From contig NZ_LR134533.1 of assembly GCF_900638685.1 (NCBI RefSeq), positions 1,364,001-1,428,000 on the forward strand: a stretch of 64,000 nt of DNA, written 5' to 3'. The notes under the pieces are model-generated. The model saw only the letters and a list, made by a program, of their open reading frames with translations. It searched no databases and was not told the origin of the DNA. Source of the stretch: Neisseria weaveri (GTDB lineage: Bacteria; Pseudomonadota; Gammaproteobacteria; Burkholderiales; Neisseriaceae). Made by a program: the position numbers and the translations under genes. Below are positions 61,031-64,000 of this stretch, one piece after another (the first letter of the stretch is position 1; each line of letters starts with the position of its first letter).

Positions 61031-61140
61031 AGGTCGGATGCTTGAATCCGACAGATAGGGATGTACCGTAAAGAAAAAATGTTTGGGGTAGACTTACAAT
61101 TGATTTTGTCGGATTCAAGTATCCAACCTACGTTTGCTAA
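61031..61140. repeat. Composite repeat type B, copy 3 (diverged)
   Basis: GTCGGATGCTTGAATCCGAC at 61033-61052 and GTCGGATTCAAGTATCCAAC at 61108-61127, each with mismatches, no DUS between, and CTACGTTTGCT at the end. It stops 14 bases before the orphan gene at 61155. Confidence 0.7.
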
Positions 61141-61154
61141 AGAGAGAGTAAATT

Positions 61155-62021
61155 ATGAAGATTGATAATTTAACGATTATTAAAACTGAAACAGATGCTA
61201 TTCCAATGCCTGAAATATCTGATGAAATAAAACGCAAAGCACGTGAACTTTCCAATTTAAAAGATAATCAAGATTCAGATTTAGAAGATAAAACATATGC
61301 CGAGGAACCATACGGATTTATTAAGTTAAGATTCCCTTTTATAGGTGAATATTTAAATGAACAAGTAGGAACAATGCAAACCTTTTCTGGTTATGTAAAT
61401 CCTTGTTATGTCGTAGGTCGAAATTATAGCAATAACAATAAGTTGGATCATTTAGACTGCAATAAGAAAAAAGAGCTTATTAAAGAGCTTATTCATGAAT
61501 ATAGTACAAAACCGAATAAATATGGTAAAAAACCGACTCCTAATCGAGCAGTATATTGGTGGTTAGATAGTTTTGGTATTTTGTATGCAGGTGAAGGTAA
61601 AAGGCGTGTACATTTTATGAAAGAACATAGTAGTGGTAATGCTATCTATGTAGAGGAAATTAATAAATTAAAAATGCCAAAACCTAACCAAATTTCAATC
61701 ATTTCTTTATCCCCTACAAATCCACGACCTGAAACAAGTTTTTTATTGATTAAAGATGACAATAACGATGAGCATCTTTATCCAATTATTGAAGAATATA
61801 CCATTGATTTTATGAAATTATATTCTAATAATCTTACTTTAGACATAAAAACATTAATTGAAGAGGCTCGCTGGTATTGGCGTTTATCTCCAAATAAATT
61901 TTCTAGAAAATTACATAGTTTGCTTATTAAAAAGCTCTTTGTTAAAAAGCTCTTTGATGAGAGAGGTAAAAATAGGTTTAATAAAAAAATTGTATTAGCA
62001 TCTGTCAAACTCTTTGGTTAA
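61155..62021 (+). CDS. Orphan hypothetical protein, AT-rich
   Basis: A 288-residue soluble, Lys/Asn-rich protein without signal peptide or membrane segments. No family recognised. The middle segment FGILYAGEGKRRVHFMKEHS, then AIYVEEI, faintly recalls the GxxRxxAxxxxG core of ParB/Srx-like domains, but this is a weak hint. The C-terminus contains a perfect 15-base in-frame duplication (61927-61941 and 61942-61956; IKKLF-VKKLF). Base composition is far AT-richer than carB, so recent transfer is likely. GAGAGAG before the ATG may serve as ribosome site. Confidence 0.6.
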   Translation: MKIDNLTIIKTETDAIPMPEISDEIKRKARELSNLKDNQDSDLEDKTYAEEPYGFIKLRFPFIGEYLNEQVGTMQTFSGYVNPCYVVGRNYSNNNKLDHLDCNKKKELIKELIHEYSTKPNKYGKKPTPNRAVYWWLDSFGILYAGEGKRRVHFMKEHSSGNAIYVEEINKLKMPKPNQISIISLSPTNPRPETSFLLIKDDNNDEHLYPIIEEYTIDFMKLYSNNLTLDIKTLIEEARWYWRLSPNKFSRKLHSLLIKKLFVKKLFDERGKNRFNKKIVLASVKLFG

Positions 62022-62041
62022 TAATTTAGAAAGCGAAAAAC

Positions 62042-64000
62042 ATGCCCAAACGTACCGACCTAAAATCCATTCTTATCATCGGCGCCGGCCCCATTGTGAT
62101 CGGCCAGGCCTGCGAGTTTGACTATTCCGGCGCGCAAGCGTGTAAGGCTTTACGCGAGGAGGGCTATAAAGTCATTCTCGTCAATTCCAACCCCGCCACG
62201 ATTATGACCGACCCTGAAATGGCCGATGTTACCTATATCGAGCCGATTATGTGGCAGACGGTGGAAAAGATTATCGCCAAAGAGCGCCCCGATGCGGTGC
62301 TGCCGACCATGGGCGGCCAAACGGCGCTGAACTGTGCGCTGGATTTGGCGCGCAACGGTGTGCTGGCGAAATATAACGTCGAGTTAATCGGCGCAACGGA
62401 AGACGCGATTGATAAGGCGGAAGACCGCGGCCGCTTTAAAGAGGCGATGGAGAAAATCGGCCTTTCCTGCCCGAAATCTTTTGTGTGCCACACCATGAAC
62501 GAAGCGCTGGCGGCGCAAGAGCAGGTGGGCTTTCCCACGCTGATCCGCCCGTCGTTTACCATGGGTGGTTCGGGCGGCGGTATTGCCTACAATAAAGACG
62601 AGTTTTTGGCGATTTGCGAACGCGGTTTCGATGCTTCGCCCACGCATGAATTGCTGATCGAGCAATCGGTGCTCGGTTGGAAAGAGTACGAAATGGAGGT
62701 GGTGCGCGATAAAAACGACAACTGCATCATCATCTGCTCCATTGAAAACTTCGACCCGATGGGCGTGCATACCGGCGACTCGATTACGGTTGCGCCCGCG
62801 CAAACGCTCACCGACAAAGAATACCAAATCATGCGCAATGCTTCGCTGGCGGTGCTGCGCGAAATCGGCGTGGACACGGGCGGCTCGAACGTGCAGTTTG
62901 CCATCAACCCTGAAAACGGCGAGATGATTGTGATTGAGATGAACCCGCGCGTGAGCCGTTCTTCGGCGCTGGCTTCCAAAGCCACGGGCTTTCCGATTGC
63001 GAAAGTGGCGGCGAAACTGGCGGTGGGCTTCACGTTGGACGAATTGCGCAACGACATCACCGGCGGCCGCACGCCCGCGTCTTTCGAGCCTTCGATTGAC
63101 TATGTGGTAACGAAAATCCCGCGTTTTGCGTTTGAGAAATTCCCCGCTGCCGACGACCGCCTGACCACGCAAATGAAATCGGTGGGCGAAGTGATGGCGA
63201 TGGGCCGCACGATTCAGGAATCGATGCAGAAAGCCCTGCGCGGTTTGGAAACCGGTTTGTGCGGCTTTAATCCGCGTACTCAGGACGCTGCGGAAATCCG
63301 CCGTGAATTGGCGAATCCGGGGCCTGAAAGAATGTTGTTTGTTGCTGATGCATTCCGCGCAGGATTCAGCAAGGAAGAGATCCACGAAATTTGCGCGATT
63401 GATCCGTGGTTCTTGGCGCAAATTGAAGACTTGGTTAAAGAAGAGCAGGCGGTTGCGGCAGGTACGTTACAGGCTTTGGGTTATGCTGATTTACGCCGTC
63501 TGAAACGAAAAGGCTTCTCAGATAAACGCCTGTCTCAATTGTTGAATGTGAGCGAAAAAGCTGTTCGCGAGCACCGTTACAGTCTGAATCTGCACCCGGT
63601 TTATAAGCGTGTCGATACTTGTGCGGCAGAGTTTGCAACGGATACTGCTTACCTCTATTCCACTTACGAAGAGGAATGCGAAGCGAGGCCGTCTGAAAAA
63701 CGCAAAGTGATGATTCTCGGCGGCGGCCCCAACCGCATCGGTCAAGGTATCGAGTTCGACTATTGCTGCGTGCACGCCGCGCTGGCGCTGCGTGAATCGG
63801 GGTTTGAAACCATTATGGTGAACTGCAACCCCGAAACCGTGTCCACCGACTTCGATACTTCCGACCGCCTCTACTTCGAGCCACTTACTCTGGAAGACGT
63901 GCTGGAAATCGTGCGCACCGAAAATCCGTGGGGCGTGATTGTGCACTACGGCGGCCAAACCCCGCTGAAACTCGCCAATGCTTTGGTGGAAAACGGCGTG
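62042..64000 (+). CDS. carB: Carbamoyl-phosphate synthase large subunit (3' end outside window)
   Basis: The first 653 of about 1070 codons. CarB makes carbamoyl phosphate from ammonia (via CarA), bicarbonate and two ATP. The start [20 protein letters not shown] and the first ATP-grasp domain ([36 protein letters not shown]) are intact. The second half begins at [20 protein letters not shown]. The linker between the halves contains a DUS translated as RPSEK (near residue 550). It starts 20 bases after the AT-rich orphan gene, with GAAAGCG as a possible weak ribosome site; the arrangement with carA 28 kb away is unusual. Confidence 0.97.
   Translation, partial: MPKRTDLKSILIIGAGPIVIGQACEFDYSGAQACKALREEGYKVILVNSNPATIMTDPEMADVTYIEPIMWQTVEKIIAKERPDAVLPTMGGQTALNCALDLARNGVLAKYNVELIGATEDAIDKAEDRGRFKEAMEKIGLSCPKSFVCHTMNEALAAQEQVGFPTLIRPSFTMGGSGGGIAYNKDEFLAICERGFDASPTHELLIEQSVLGWKEYEMEVVRDKNDNCIIICSIENFDPMGVHTGDSITVAPAQTLTDKEYQIMRNASLAVLREIGVDTGGSNVQFAINPENGEMIVIEMNPRVSRSSALASKATGFPIAKVAAKLAVGFTLDELRNDITGGRTPASFEPSIDYVVTKIPRFAFEKFPAADDRLTTQMKSVGEVMAMGRTIQESMQKALRGLETGLCGFNPRTQDAAEIRRELANPGPERMLFVADAFRAGFSKEEIHEICAIDPWFLAQIEDLVKEEQAVAAGTLQALGYADLRRLKRKGFSDKRLSQLLNVSEKAVREHRYSLNLHPVYKRVDTCAAEFATDTAYLYSTYEEECEARPSEKRKVMILGGGPNRIGQGIEFDYCCVHAALALRESGFETIMVNCNPETVSTDFDTSDRLYFEPLTLEDVLEIVRTENPWGVIVHYGGQTPLKLANALVENGV

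Larger units (their letters stand above)
60787..61154. other. Non-coding stretch with two type B repeats
   Basis: Apart from the composite repeats listed separately (60854-60962 and 61031-61140) this AT-rich stretch has no recognised element. Confidence 0.5.

Noticed and set aside
59976..61140. CRISPR-like array near carB
   Set aside because: The repeats are palindromic, about 108 bases as composite units, irregularly spaced and interrupted by a gene fragment; there are no uniform spacers and no cas genes.
62384..63421. 345-codon open frame antisense to carB
   Set aside because: carB is unmistakable on the plus strand; the antisense frame follows from codon bias.

Overview
The window comes from a Neisseria-type betaproteobacterium (family Neisseriaceae). 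The main evidence is the DNA uptake sequence (DUS), AGGCCGTCTGAA, which occurs dozens of times singly and as inverted pairs that double as terminators. Lineage genes agree: pilT-pilU next to yggS and proC, a PilC/PilY1 adhesin, the three-domain MsrAB (PilB), an exported LigE-type DNA ligase and AmpG. The prevailing AG form of the DUS (not ATGCCGTCTGAA) points to a commensal or animal Neisseria rather than N. meningitidis or N. gonorrhoeae; the species cannot be named from this sequence.

Layout. 1-10434: the end of the S10 operon, the spc operon (rplN to rpmJ, including secY and infA) and the alpha operon (rpsM, rpsK, rpsD, rpoA, rplQ), closed by a strong terminator. This part is AT-richer than the rest and has no DUS. 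10793-26443: housekeeping and pilus genes (exported protein, miaB, proC, yggS, pilT, pilU, rarD-like exporter, ruvC, Nramp-like transporter, pdxA, dksA, a PepSY protein with a two-component system, an MFS transporter). 26490-30361: a MoxR / DUF58 / transglutaminase operon. 30457-34271: leftward genes for an ICMT-like methyltransferase, PhzF, a LeuE-like exporter and carA, whose leader looks like an attenuator. 34464-44982: pilC, msrAB, a MliC-like lipoprotein, a radical SAM / DUF4130 pair and tex.

44983-54216 is the accessory region. It holds an AT-rich stand-alone SIR2-family gene bracketed by inverted REP-like palindromes, a chimeric remnant of a REP-associated transposase and a RhuM gene, and then a 6.8 kb catabolic block (IclR regulator, GntP permease, iron alcohol dehydrogenase, MmsA, MmsB). 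Almost all DUS in that block are of a different dialect, TGCCTGTCTGAA, which fits import by transformation from another Neisseriaceae lineage. A shared palindrome precedes both gntP and mmsB and is a good candidate for the IclR operator.

54221-64000: a UDG-superfamily glycosylase, ampG, a DUF937-OmpA protein, an MBL hydrolase, ligE, a repeat-rich stretch with a 5'-truncated second phzF, an AT-rich orphan gene, and the first 653 codons of carB. carA and carB, which act as one enzyme, are 28 kb apart and divergent. The two phzF copies are inverted relative to each other and lie just outside this interval, so an inversion that split an ancestral carA-carB neighbourhood is a plausible explanation.
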